Shown here piece after piece: positions 11,469 to 22,984 of a stretch of DNA of 64,000 nt. Made by a program: the position numbers and the translations under genes. This DNA comes from Fallopia convolvulus (lineage: Eukaryota; Streptophyta; Magnoliopsida; Caryophyllales; Polygonaceae): the NCBI GenBank assembly GCA_964016875.1, contig OZ024727.1, forward strand, positions 5,728,893 through 5,792,892. Direction: 5' to 3'. Position 1 is the first letter of the stretch. Every line of letters begins with the position of its first letter. The notes below the pieces were generated by a model. The model saw nothing but the letters and a program-made list of their open reading frames with translations. It was not told the origin of the DNA and ran no database searches.

Positions 11469-12808
11469 TGTAACACCCCGACTTCCGACGGGGCGCTACT
11501 TTAGAAATAGACCTTACTAGGTACTATTTAAGTAGGTTGACAACTACACTTTAGGATCTTGCAACGCGGGCACGACGAGAAAACAAAATAAAAACATCCA
11601 ACCTTTCATTTAATAAAAATATAGAAAACGTAGTTATGCATGTATTCCCGAAAACCTAAATATTCAAATCCGACGAATCACTGCTAACAATAAATTATTC
11701 GAGGAAACAAAGACAAGTAATAACACTAACTCCATCATAATAGTAAAACCAACATCCTAGAAAGTCATAAATAAACTAACGTAAACCCAACCCTACTATG
11801 ACACACGCTCTTCACCGCTCCGCCCCGCCATCTGGCCTCGGTTCCTGCACGGTTCCCTGGTTCATACCTGGAACTGAAAAATATTCCCCGAAGGGTCAAC
11901 TACTAATCTATCAAGTTAGAAAGAATACGGAAATTGCAAGACGTTTTAAAAACATTTCTAAAGTCAGCATCCAAGTCCACAATCGCAATCATAACTCTAA
12001 AGGCCAATACATAAATTAGTCATAATTAGTCACACGTAGCCACATACACATTTACAAATACAACGTTGTAACAACGCAATTCCTCCATCTCACAATCTGA
12101 CTTCCAAGGCGCTCATCGCCGCGCCGAGTGCAGAGGCAGGCCCTCTCACTCCACTTCACAATCTCCCTTCTAACCCCGGCTAAGCCTCCACTGGAGCACT
12201 TGCCAAAACACATAGATAATATTTTTCGTTTAGAAGGGGCACGGTTTCCCGGTCACACGGGTCATACATAGCCAACTCTTCCTCAACGCCAGCTACGATG
12301 AGGCCGTGTCGGAAACGGTACCAACACAGAGAAAACGTTCCGAAAATATCTTGCCGATAAAATGCATCCAAAGAATTGACAGGCTTACTTGTGATGAGGA
12401 CGGCGGTCGGACTAGATCGAAGATGGCGATAGCTCGATGAAGGTTGGGCAAAAAGAATTGACAGTCCAACGGAGGAATAACCAGGCTTGGAGAAGAAGGC
12501 AACGCACGATCGCTACTCTCGTAGGGTTAACATATATATTTATATATCGGTAGAGAAGATATAATTTTTTTTTTGTTAAACTAATATTTCCGTAGTTCTA
12601 GGAGTAATTTGATTGTTAGTTGCCTTATTAATATAAATATATCTCCACTACGTATGCGCGGACCTATACGTATATACTCCTACATTCATGTGTTATGTTG
12701 TTTAGCTAATCCTTTAAACTAAAAATAAAAATAAAATAAAAAATAAAAAATAATAAAAAATAAATAGATCACCGGAAATCCGGCGATCCCGACCGACCTG
12801 ATATTACA
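11469..12808 (-). repeat. 3' LTR of the chromovirus (1,340 bp, internally deleted)
   Basis: Collinear with the LTR at 27557-29765 except for an 860-bp segment (28461-29320) that is missing at 12373. The junction holds an 8-base filler, gaattgac, explained in the findings. Short frames inside it (such as 12180-12371) recur in the other copy, but they are LTR sequence, not genes. Confidence 0.9.
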
Positions 12809-12835
12809 TACAATCCCCCTTAAGAAAGTTTCGTC
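12809..12835 (-). other. Polypurine tract and element 3' end
   Basis: On the minus strand the run AAACTTTCTTAAGGGGGATT lies directly before the 3' LTR start TGTAATATC. This is the plus-strand primer site. Nearly the same block stands next to the LTRs at 37482 and 63092. Confidence 0.8.
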
Positions 12836-13047
12836 CCGAAACTTTTATAACCAAGTAACTATATCTCGAGGCTTCGCAACCACTCTCCCTAGCTACAAAG
12901 GGTTCGTCCTCGAACTGAAATTTATTGATAACACAAACATAGCCAATACTAAATCTGCAACACGTCAATCAAATATTTAAACAGTCAAACAGGCAAGTCA
13001 AAGCGAACAACAAGCACGAAGCAAACATCGAATCTGAAGACAACACA

Positions 13048-13720
13048 CTAATTACTAATCTTCCCTTCAAACGCCTCTACTAAACCCGGGTAGATCTCTG
13101 GGTAATTCTCACTCATCCTGGACTCCGTCTCCCAAGTGGCCTCCTCAACTCCCCGTTGCGGCCATTGAATCAACAACAAAGGAATCTCCTTGTCCTGCAG
13201 CTTCTTCATTCGCCGATCTAAAATCTTTAATGGTTGTTTCCGGAAAGTGTGATCTGGTTCGACCTCTAACTCCTCATAATTTAGTCTGTGACTAAGATCC
13301 GGGACATACTGTCTCAGCTGTGAAACATGGAATACAGGATGAACTCCGTCTAAAGCGGGCGGCAAAGCTAGCCTGTAGGCCACCTCGCCCACTCGCTCCA
13401 AAGTCTCAAATGGACCGATATAGCGGGGACTCAGCTTCCCTTTCACTCCAAATCTCATGACCCCGCGGGTAGGCGATACTCTCAACCAGACGTGTGCCCC
13501 TACCTCAAACTCCAAGGGTCTACGCCTCTTATCCGCATAGGACTTTTGGAAGCTCAGCGCAGCTAATATGCACTTCTCGGATCAAAATTACCTTCGTAAC
13601 AGTCTCCTGAATTACCTCAGGTGTCTCTCCTACCATATTTGATAGATCATCCCAGAATAGAGGTATCCCGCCCCTCTACCCAACAAGGCCTCGTAAGGTG
13701 CCAACTTAAACATGAAACAC
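13048..13720 (-). pseudogene. Integrase C-terminus with chromodomain (chromovirus)
   Basis: A 155-residue open frame (13515-13048) reads KGKLSPRYIGPFETLERVGE, then YRLALPPALDGVHPVFHVSQ and LRQYVPD. This is the GPF/Y module of a gypsy integrase. It is followed by a chromodomain-like tail (ILDRRMKKLQDKEIPLLLIQ, then W...GVEEATWE). Upstream in the same strand, 13516-13720 still encodes QKSYADKRRRPLEFEVG and LAPYEALLG, but stops appear soon after. The integrase core with its DDE residues is not recognisable. In intact relatives the chromodomain steers insertion to marked chromatin. This remnant is the best evidence for the Tekay/Del assignment. Confidence 0.87.
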
Positions 13721-15329
13721 TAATTGCTATTGCACGCAAACCCCACTAATCTTCAAGTACCTTGACCTTTTTTTCATCTCTAATCCATGACACATGTTCT
13801 CAGCACTTCCTCCGGTGTTCGCATCGACTAGTCACCTCTCATTTGTCTCCGGAGTAAAAATCCACTAGTCGTTTATTAACCATGTTTCACTGATTTGATG
13901 GGAGAACTTCTTAATTGGCATCCAAGTATCGACACCCATGTAACTTCATTTCCTCAATTCTTCATCATCCATTTGCACACCTCCTATTTTTTTTTTCTAA
14001 ATTGGAAGCAATTTCTGCTTCCCCACCCATTTATGGTGAGTTATCTCGTGCCTAACTAACCTGAACTATTTCACTGTGCGCCATGCTTCCAATACTAGAA
14101 TTTAATAGTTTCACCTAAACTTTCAAGCCTCTTACTTGTTAATGTAGGAAAGTCCACTACTCAGCCTGAGTATCTTAAAAAGTCATCTATCCTTGGGTCT
14201 CGGTCTTACTAGACGCAATCAACCTTGTATTCTAAAATTTCTATCGTCTTGACTTGCACATCTTTAATTTTTGTCTTAACACTCTCTTTTATCCTTCGGA
14301 AAGTCAATCGAATATCTTACCAATAAAGAATCTTCTCCACCTAACATGTTGGTATTTTAACCACGTTCTCCACCACGATATCTCTTGAATTCTAATCATT
14401 TAAATTTTGCCTCTATGTTGTGTCAGTTAATTGACCATAATAATTTCTATACTAAAAGATAACGAATTTCCAACCCATGTGATCCCACTTGCTTAAGCCC
14501 TCCTAGTTGCTCCAGCTTTAACTTACACTAGTTAGAGATGTGTTTTTTTTATCCCACCAGATGCGAGATGATTAACCAGTCTCTTTCAATAATGTACAAA
14601 CTATAGAGCACCATTAGCACTGGCGTAAACCACAAGATCTCACGACAAATGTGTTTTGGTACTCCAATCACCCTAGTTGTAATTGTTCCGATAACTTGAT
14701 TCATGCGATCATCTTGTTTTCTTCAAAACTGGTTCACAACGGTTTAGCCCGGAATTTCTTATACACCTTATAAATGGTATCTTATTACTTCCAAAGCTCC
14801 ACGCTTTCACTAAAGCTCTACACCTATTTGGTGCACACCCCGGTTTTCCTTAAGGTCAACCTTTACTTCAATTCGACCAAGATTACTCATTCTCGATAGA
14901 GGTCTTAGCTACCAAATCAAATTCATGATCGTTCTACAAAACTGACATCATTGAACTCTTACCGTGGTCTCCAAATGGAAAGCTTTCTCCTCCGATCCGT
15001 TCCAAAGCAATTGAAATATCATTGGTACAAGTCTCTACGTTGAGGTTGGATAGTTAATAAGATTTTTATTCTAAACTTCACCCACTCTAATGACATTAGT
15101 TAAACTTGATGGTATCTTTACACTTCTCATACTATTCACATATCAGGTATCCATCTAGTAAATATCCTCTTCCTGCCCCCCCTCCCCCCCCCCCCCTCAA
15201 CTCGAGCTAGCTCGACATTTGAACCAATTTTGGAAAGTCCTGCATTTCAGTATGGTCGACCCACCTAGTCATCAATCTACAACAGCAGATTTATGGTTCC
15301 TATGGTGAGTTTAGACTCTGCTAGGCCCT
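13721..15329 (-). pseudogene. Decayed pol interior
   Basis: By position this should hold the integrase core, RNase H and RT, but stops occur in every frame and I could not confirm any motif beyond a degenerate integrase stretch next to 13720. A C-rich run lies at 15175-15197. The segment ends at the 5-bp duplication gccct (15325-15329) of the nested element. Confidence 0.55.
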
Positions 15330-16824
15330 TGTTGAATGAGGGTTTCTTGACAACAAATAAATTTATAAGTCAAGACCCCGCTGAGTATAGCAGAGTCAGG
15401 ATCGTTCCACATGAAGCAAGGTTGTTCGTTTATCAACTACTAAAAAGCAAACAAAATCAAACATAAACACACACAAGCAGCCTCGTTAACGACGTTGTCA
15501 GGGTCATTAACGAACCACCGTACACAAAAAGACTCAACTAACGACCTAAACAAGTTCGGTACCGAGCCAAGTAACTCAGCAACGAAATTCACTTAAAATA
15601 ATTCAAATAAAAACAAAGATCTAGGACTAGGGATACCACAACATAGCCAAGCATATAAACTCGTAAGAAGAATAAATCATGCCTTTAAAATAGATAGATT
15701 CATCAACTTTCGTTGACCATGAAGTAAATTAACTACTTTCGTAACCTAACTCACTTAATTGCTTGTTTTGGATCTAAAGCTTGAAACTTTCGTTTTCAAA
15801 CAATATCAACCTTCAAGTTACTAACTTTCTCTTTCAATCAAGTTAAAAACTCAAATTACATCAACTTTCATCTCGATATAAACACAACAAACAATCTTGA
15901 TAATAGATAAAAAGGCATTCAACACACAATCTTACTCATCAAACATGCTCAACTATGCCGGGCTTTACCCCGATCCTAGAAAAGAAGACTACTCACTAAT
16001 CATAACTACGAAACAAATAAACTCAATAAAAGAAATCATTGAAAAACAAATTACTACTCAAATTAAATAACAAATATTGTCTTACAGAAAATCAGAAGAA
16101 ACCAAAAATAAACAAATACCGAACCGAAATACTGACTAACGACCCCGGTAACTCTCGTCCACCGAGCTCTCAATCTCGACTCCAATCTTCTCTCTCTATC
16201 TCGGCTCTTCCTCTTCTCTCTACCACTTGCTTCTCTGATTCGTCCCCCCTTTCTTCTAGGCTAAATAAGAGGGCTATTTATACTAAAAAGGCTAAAAACT
16301 AATAAGGCTAGAAGATAAAAACTTTCCTAAAAGATAGAAATAAAAACCTAAAAAGATAGAAACAAAATCTAAGAAGATAACAAGACCTAAAATATATAAT
16401 ATAATAACCCTAAAAATCATAAAAAGATACTCTACCGACATGGAAAGAATTTCCCGCACAGGATCGGTGAGTTACAAAGTCAACCCTCGAAATTTCTTAT
16501 CACGTGGCCTCGTTAACGAACCCTTATAGCCTCATTAACGAGCCTGGGCTTGGTTTCTTCCACACTTTATCTCGTAAAACCTGGACTTTGACTTCTTCAA
16601 ACTTGTATTCCTCTGTCTTTCACTGTAGCGCTCCAAATTCAGCTCCATATAGCACTTTTCCTTGCTAAAACCTACAAAATACACAAAATAGAGTAGCTTC
16701 CATACTTTCTATGAAAATATGCAAAACTATCCAAAAACATACTAAACTAAACCTAAACTTATCAAAACTAAACCTAATAAACAAAGAAAACCTACTAAAA
16801 ACTAGACTAAAAATACGAACATCA
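15330..16824 (-). repeat. 3' LTR of the Athila-like element
   Basis: 1,495 bp, nearly identical to 24261-25755. It contains two dimers of the 21-bp motif (15483 and 16510). The 87-residue plus-strand frame at 16039-16302, which recurs at 24970, is a by-product of LTR duplication and not a gene. Confidence 0.93.
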
Positions 16825-18837
16825 AAATACCCCATACTTAGACTTGCTTGTCCTCAAGCAATCACTAAACACTAACCAAAACCAAACAAACATAATCATC
16901 AAGACACAGCCATCCCCTAAAAAGCAATATCTACACATGAGAAAAATATAGCAAAGGATATTTAACGTCATCACACATATATGGACCAAATAGACATAAG
17001 AAAATACAATCCAACCTCACAAGGGATATAATGTGTTTCACTCAACTCTCAAGTGTTTAGGCTTATAAATTCAATCTCTCAACTCAATCCAATATGCAAA
17101 AACTCATAGAAATTGGAACTTATATCACCAATACTCTCCACCCAAGATTTTGTCAAAACAAGCAAAAATCATCAAGAGAAACTTAGGCTCAATGAAGAAC
17201 TTCATAGAAGCTTCCATTCGGCCGGGTTGTAATGGGGCTTGGTAAAGACAATAAGGCGTGGAAAATATTTGGCTATGTGGTGCTAATAATATCCGGGAAT
17301 CAAAGACTCCAAAAAAAAACTCACACAAACAAAACTCTCATAAAAAATCACACCAAACACACTCTCTCATTATGTACACTCATTTTACTCACCCAACATA
17401 TCCTAGAAAGTCTCATAAGAAATAAAAGAATCTTTGACATTATCTATAAACACACATGCACTTCAAACTCCCTTCTTTTCTTCTCGCTGCCTCGTTAACG
17501 AGCCCACTTCAGGGTCGTTAACGAGCTTCATCGTGTATTCTTTTTCCTTCTTTCTTCAACTTATCTCCAACAAATAACTTTATTTTGTGCATTTTTTTAT
17601 ATCAAGAGATCTTTCTTATTACAAGTAAAACAAGAGACTTCCAATCTACCCTTCCCAATAATCCCTCAATCATAGCAAACAATATATGTCTCCCCCGTTT
17701 TTTTTATACTCAACAAAAATACCTCTCCAATCTAAGTCCTAATCCCCGGATAGGGTCAAGCTTATATCGGCTAGGGAACAATTTTGTGGAGCTAAAAATA
17801 AAGGCTTCAGGCTAGAATTGGCTATCAAAAGAAGAATCATGTAAAGGTGGATAAGGAATAATAGGGCTATAAAAATAAGTTCTCCATCATATGATTTTCA
17901 CAAGTAATGAACTATAAATCCCATACGGGTCTCAAGAAATAGATAACCATCACAATTCCAAGAGATAATATGCATAAGGAGAGTAAATCACACAAGAAAA
18001 GAAGAGGGATTTATTGATGTTCTCCCTATAAGGCCAAAAATTCCTCACTAGGTAACAATTTTGTTGGATTGCATCACTTATGCTATAAAGTATATGTGCT
18101 CAATTTCATCAAGTGCTACCTTTTTCTAAAAATAATTTCAAGTTGAAGATTTCGGCTATACTATTAAAGACATGCTTGCAAGGAATTATATGATTAAGCT
18201 AGCAACTACTATCATAGAACCTAAGAAAGGGATATCTATCAATTCTAAAACTCTCTTCTTCTTTTTTTTATTTAAATTTAATTTTTTTTTTTGTTATTTT
18301 TGATTTTTCCGAAACTACTCAAAACATATAAACACATAAGACAACAAGTTATCTACTTTCTCCCACCCCATACTTAAAATTACAGTGTCCCCACTGTAAG
18401 AAAATAAGAAGAAGGAAAGAAATAGAAAAGAAAACAAACAAAGATAAAAATAAGAAAAAGAAAAACATAAAAACTTACAAAGTCTCAAAAGTGGAAAACA
18501 AGGAAAAACTTCATCTTCAGGCTGAATCACTGGTTTGGTGGAGGAAAATAGTGCTCAAAGGTACCCATGAAGTCATACATCGTCCTCCAACGCTCAGCAT
18601 CATCCGCCTCTCTCTGACGATGCCTCTCATCCTCCATCGACATGCGAGCAGAATAGACGGTCTCCCATTTGTCCATCCTCCGATGAATATGGTCCTACTG
18701 GAGGTGGAGTTGCTGCATCTGAGCAGAAAGATCCTCGGCCCACGGTGGTGGCATACTCGATCCTGTGTACTCGGGCTGAGGAGGTGGTGGATAGTGAGGC
18801 TGGAAATGGTCTTGGTACAGCACCGGGTTGTATGGCC
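16825..18837 (-). other. Post-env spacer with polypurine tracts
   Basis: Non-coding in the element. The 3'-LTR-adjacent PPT reads AAGTATGGGGTATTTT on the minus strand (about 16825-16839). A second AAGTATGGGG block lies at 18366-18375, just after the env-position ORF, next to GGGGACACTGTAA. A 21-bp-motif pair lies at 17492. I see no ORF worth calling. Confidence 0.7.
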
Positions 18838-20129
18838 TCAGTCCATAGGGTCGGTAGGAGCTGGCGGTGGGTCGATAGAAGCTCTCGGCGCCTCGTTAAC
18901 GAAGCTGGGTGCCTCGTGAGGAATGTAGGGAGGAGGCTGGAAATGGTCGTTAACGAGCCTGGTGGGCTCGTCAACGAGGACGTTGCTGCCCAAAACTTCC
19001 GTGTCGAGGTCTTCATCTTCGAGGTTTAGCTCCTCAGTTCCTCCCTCGGTATCGGCTTCTTCAGTGTCGTCGCCAATTACCTCGGTATCCTCATCTTCAT
19101 CTTCATCTTCATCCATTGCTTCACCTTCTCGCTCAAATCTTGTCTCACACGGCCGTAGTGATAGCTCATCCTCCGGCTTAGGCTCTAACGGGTAAGGATG
19201 CCCCGTCCACGCTTCGTACCAATTTGGTACGTAGAGTAACTCCAACTTGTCGAGGGTAGGCCTAACGAAGCGGTCTTGAACTTTTACTTTGAACCCCCCT
19301 TCGGCTTGAATGAAAATACTAGAGCTATACCAATAGCTCTTGTTGAGGAGTTGAGCGTGGGTCGGTGTGTAGCGAGTGAGGTCAACTCCAAGGTTTTTAG
19401 CCAAAAGGCTAACCAAGTTGCCACACCAAACCTCCTTGGACTTGGTTGATTTCTCGACGTAGTAGAGCCATTCATACCCTAAATTCAAGGGGTCGGGCTC
19501 CTCGAAAAGGATGGTGCGAAGACAAGCAACTTCTGTCCTCGTTGGCCTGTTCAACTCTCTTTTTGGCCAAAACATAGCGGCTAGACTCGGAGAATGATCC
19601 TGAAGATGGGGTTGATGATGCTTGCCCCGGATAATGCCGCTGTGGAGGATTGTTCTTCCCCCGTGATGTAGCTCCATGTCCTAGTCACCTTGTAGTCTTT
19701 CAAACTGTAGTCTCTAGACGGATTTGGAAGCTCTAGGAGCGCGTTGAACTCTGCCATGGTGAACTCACGGCTCACATTACCGAGCCGAAACCGGATTCGT
19801 CCCGCCGAAGTCTTCGATGGGAAGCTAGTCTCTAGAGTGGCCAAAAACTCGGATGTGAGGGCCGGAAAGTGTGGTAAATTCTCCTTCTTCAGGAGATGGG
19901 ATGCACCAAGGATAAGGAAGGCTTCCTTGACGTCCGTGTAGATCCCCGTGTTGATAGCACTGGACTTTGAGAACCAACGGGTGTTGTGGTCCTTCTCTAG
20001 AATGGCACGGTATCGATGCACCTGGCCTTGAGTACTCAAGATCACGTTGTCCATACGAGGTGGAGATGGGGACCTCTGGTTCCTTCTCTTCTTCTGAGCT
20101 CGGGTAGCGAGTCTGCTTGAACTTGCCAT
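18838..20129 (-). pseudogene. Athila-type ORF in the env position, one frameshift
   Basis: Starts at the ATG at 20129 (MASSSRLATRAQKKRRNQRS). It runs in one frame to about 19590, and continues in another frame through AAMFWPKRELNRPTRTEVAC to 18838. The content matches the plant-specific protein found in Athila-group elements: a basic N-terminus, a conserved central block (FTMAEFNALLELPNP, then ASIINPIFR) and an acidic tail with runs of Asp/Glu at about 19055-19115. It sits where Athila elements carry their env-like ORF. I see no clear signal peptide or membrane span, so envelope function is not supported. The C-terminal part includes VDEP and VNDH peptides encoded by the 21-bp repeat. The single frameshift near 19590 makes this copy defective. 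Confidence 0.72.
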
Positions 20130-21358
20130 GAGATCTAAAAAATAAACAAAACTTTTCCAAGATAAGATCTACTCAAAATAGATAGGCAAGAGACCCCATA
20201 CTTGGTCTTGAAATAGCCTCGGAATTATTCGTTAACTACCCAATTGGGTTGTTTACAAATCTGGACTGGTTGTAGATTTTTTAGTTTGTGCAGGGTCGTT
20301 AACGAGCCTGGGTGGGTCGTTAACGATCCGCCGAGAACCAAATCACAGAATTCCGAGTTTACTCTACCTTAAAAGTCAAACAAAAACCAAGCATGCAATC
20401 CTCTATACTCCTCACTAGTCACACAATCGGAAATACGCACCCCATACTTGCTCGATTACCCATCCCGAACATGCTAAATTTTGCCCGAAATTTTGACATG
20501 CAAAGTTTGTAGCTTGATACTAGAACAAGAAAAATTCATGCTTTTCACAATCAATTAACTTTTCTCAATGAGATATCTAACATGAATATCCCTCTCTAGA
20601 TCTAGAGTTACGAAGCAAAATCACAATCATGGGCAAAAATCAAATCATGAACATCGATCCTCTATATGAACTCAATTCTAGACATGAAATTTCTACCCTA
20701 AATACCATAAATCATGCAATTTCGAGTTAGGGTTTAGAAAACATACCGGAGAACCGAGAAATTTGAAGAACAAGGGGTCGGAAATTGGGTGAGTAACGAG
20801 CTCGGTGAGGGTTATCGAAAGCCTCAGATCTTCGACGGTGGAGGGAAGGGTTTCCGGGCTTCGGTAACGACGGTTGCTCGGTGATGGTTGGCGCGGGATT
20901 CCGATCGGTGGGAAGGGGTCTTCAAGATTTTTGGGTGAGTTTTTGAGAAGGTTGGATTTGGGAGGATTTGAGAGTGAAAGAATGTGGGAGGGGTAGAAGG
21001 GTTATATAGGAGAGGGTAGGGATAGGAAGGGGTAGAGGGGGTGGCGGCTAGGGTAGTGAAAAAAATAGACTAGGTTAAAAAAACTTACCTGCCCCGTTTT
21101 GCCGAATCGGGTCGTCCGAACCGGGTCGTTAACGACCCTGGGTGGGTCGTTAACGAGCCACCGTAGCCTCTTGGAGTGATTTTTCGATCCCTTCTCCTGC
21201 ATCTTGTTAGCTCAAAATTTAATCCTAATTTCTATCCTAAGAACTACTAAAGAGAACTCACAAGAAAGCTAAAAAAAAAATCTAATTCTATACTAAAAAG
21301 CGGGTTGCCTCCCGTAAGCGCTATTTTTAACGTCGTCAGCCCGATGTGCTCCTTTGAC
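20130..21358 (-). other. Spacer between the gag-PR tail and the env-position ORF
   Basis: Mostly non-coding. It holds AAGTATGGGG blocks at 20194 and 20440 (minus strand) and 21-bp-motif pairs at 20229 (degenerate), 20296 and 21126. At 21300-21350 is the sequence normally found just after integrase in this group (GACGACGTTAAAAATAGCGC, then GGGAGGCAACCC). A similar block follows integrase in the element at 47821, at about 48067-48113. Confidence 0.7.
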
Positions 21359-21790
21359 TCAAGGTGGCTCCTGTGCAGTTATGTTGGGGTCTTGAGGTAC
21401 CCCATACTTAGCTTTGCAGTTTTTGTGTGCTTGAGTTGCTAAATTAGGTCCCTTTTCTTCTATCAGTATGCCCGGTATTCCTACATGATGGTTAGTGAAA
21501 TCCGAAAACCAAGGTGGTTTGGATTCCTCTGTAGTGCATATGATGGGGCATGGTGTAGGAATAAAAGATAAGGAATGACCATCTTTAGCAGATTCATAAT
21601 TAGAGTAATTACCTTGGTTGTATTCGTGCATGTGGGACTCGGTGATTGGCCAGTGAGGCTCGTTAGGGACGGCTGAATCGAGTTCTGGTTGAGTCAACTC
21701 GATTTGTGCGACTGCAATTGGGTCGTTGGCATTCTGATCCAAGTTGAATTCTACCCGTTCCTCTCCAATATCGAAAGTGAGGAGTCCGTT
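21359..21790 (-). pseudogene. Post-protease tail of the gag-PR frame
   Basis: Continues in the protease frame after an in-frame TGA at 21791-21793. It encodes about 140 residues with no domain I recognise (LDQNANDPIAVAQIELTQPE..., ending ITAQEPP). It stands where RT should begin, and it is followed almost at once by the post-integrase signature. It may be the scar of the pol deletion or non-pol filler. The block at 21400 encoding KYGVP is also one of the AAGTATGGGG copies. Confidence 0.5.
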
Positions 21791-22654
21791 TCACACATCA
21801 ACTCTTGCACCTGCTGTAGCTAAAAATGGTCTGCCCAGAATTATGGGGACATGAGGGTCTTCAGGCATATCGAGGACGATGAAATCATTTGGTATAAAGA
21901 ATTTCCCGACTTGAATAGGATAGTCATCCACGACTCCTGTGGCCTTGACACATGATCCATCTGCCATGTACAGATTCATATCTACCGGCTCTAGTGGTCC
22001 CATATTAGCCTTAGACCAGATTGAGAGAGGAACTAAACTAGCACTGGCGCCCAGATCACACAAAGCCTTGAACTTGTGGTTGCCTATGCCGATTGTTATT
22101 GCAAATCTCCCTGGGTCTCCTAGCTTTTCCGGTAGAGCTATTGATCTGACTTCATCCTGCAGCTCTGTAATGGATCTTTTTCTGCTAAGAATATCCTTCA
22201 AAAACTTTGTGTAAGCCGGCATTTCGCTTAGGGCCTCAGCGAATGGGATGGAAATATTAATGCCCTGAAGAATCTTTACGAAACGCTTGAACTTACTCTC
22301 AGTTGAGTCCATAGATTTCTTAGTTGGAAATGGAAGAGTTCTTACCATTCTCGGAACCAAGTTAGGCTCGAGAGGTGGTGCTACCGGGTCGTTACTAGGA
22401 TCGTCAGGTGACCTCGGTGGGTCGTTACCGACCCTGATGGGGTCGTTAACTACCCTGGAGTTGAGAGGAAGGCTCGGTCTAGAAAACATACCTGGAGTCG
22501 GGTCGTCAGGAACCCTCGAAGCCTCGTCACCTTGGTATATGGGCTCGTTATTTGTTCTCGCTGGCTCGTTAACGAGCTGTTTGGTGACGTCCTCTTCCTT
22601 CTTCTCCTCAGTTTGAACTTGCTCCGGCAATGTCTTCCCGCTCCTAAGGTGCAC
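21791..22654 (-). pseudogene. Athila-like aspartic protease with repeat-rich linker
   Basis: Same frame as gag. The first part (LRSGKTLPEQ) is the usual lead-in. It is followed by a linker of 7-residue repeats (VVNDPIRVGNDPPRSPDDPS), which is the 21-bp DNA repeat read as protein (22389-22576). The protease domain follows: KALCDLGASASLVPLSIW with the D-L-G active-site triad, the flap region MADGSCVKATGVV, and IILGRPFLATAGA near the end. DLG in place of D[TS]G is usual for this lineage as I know it. Together with gag it would be one polyprotein but for stops at 22985 (TGA) and 22817 (TAA). The domain ends at an in-frame TGA (21791). Confidence 0.82.
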
Positions 22655-22984
22655 CGCTGCTATTTGTCCCCTAGGGTTCTCCTCGGGGCGGCCCGGGAGT
22701 TGCCCTTGTGGTCTCGGAATTTGGGCAGCGAGGTTCCCTAGTTGGGAATCAACACTCTTCTTCCATATATCGAACTCTCCCCATCTTTTATTTTGTTGGT
22801 TCAGGTTGGCTTGAACTTAGTTAACTTTGTTGGTCACTTCGTTAACTTTGTTGGTCACGCCGTTAATGCCTTCCTGTAATCCTTGAACCCATGATGGTGG
22901 CTCCTGATGGCCTGGAGGTCGATAAGGTGCAGGTCGTCTATCTGGTGGAGGCATTGCATAGTTTTGATTGGTATTCTGATTGCC

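Noticed and set aside
12180..12371. Minus-strand frame (ending SAPVEA) in the chromovirus LTRs, recurring at 28268 and partly at 62709
   Set aside because: Lies wholly in LTR sequence. The shared block is better read as a conserved LTR control region than a protein.
15175..15197. C-rich tract as a regulatory site
   Set aside because: Simple low-complexity run inside a decayed pol region. No supporting context.
16039..16302. 87-residue plus-strand frame repeated at 24970-25233
   Set aside because: Conserved only because it is in both LTRs of one element. It is antisense to the element and has no recognisable motif.
22389..22576. CRISPR-like repeat array
   Set aside because: Period is 21 bp with no unique spacers, lies in a plant retroelement, and repeats code for a 7-residue peptide.
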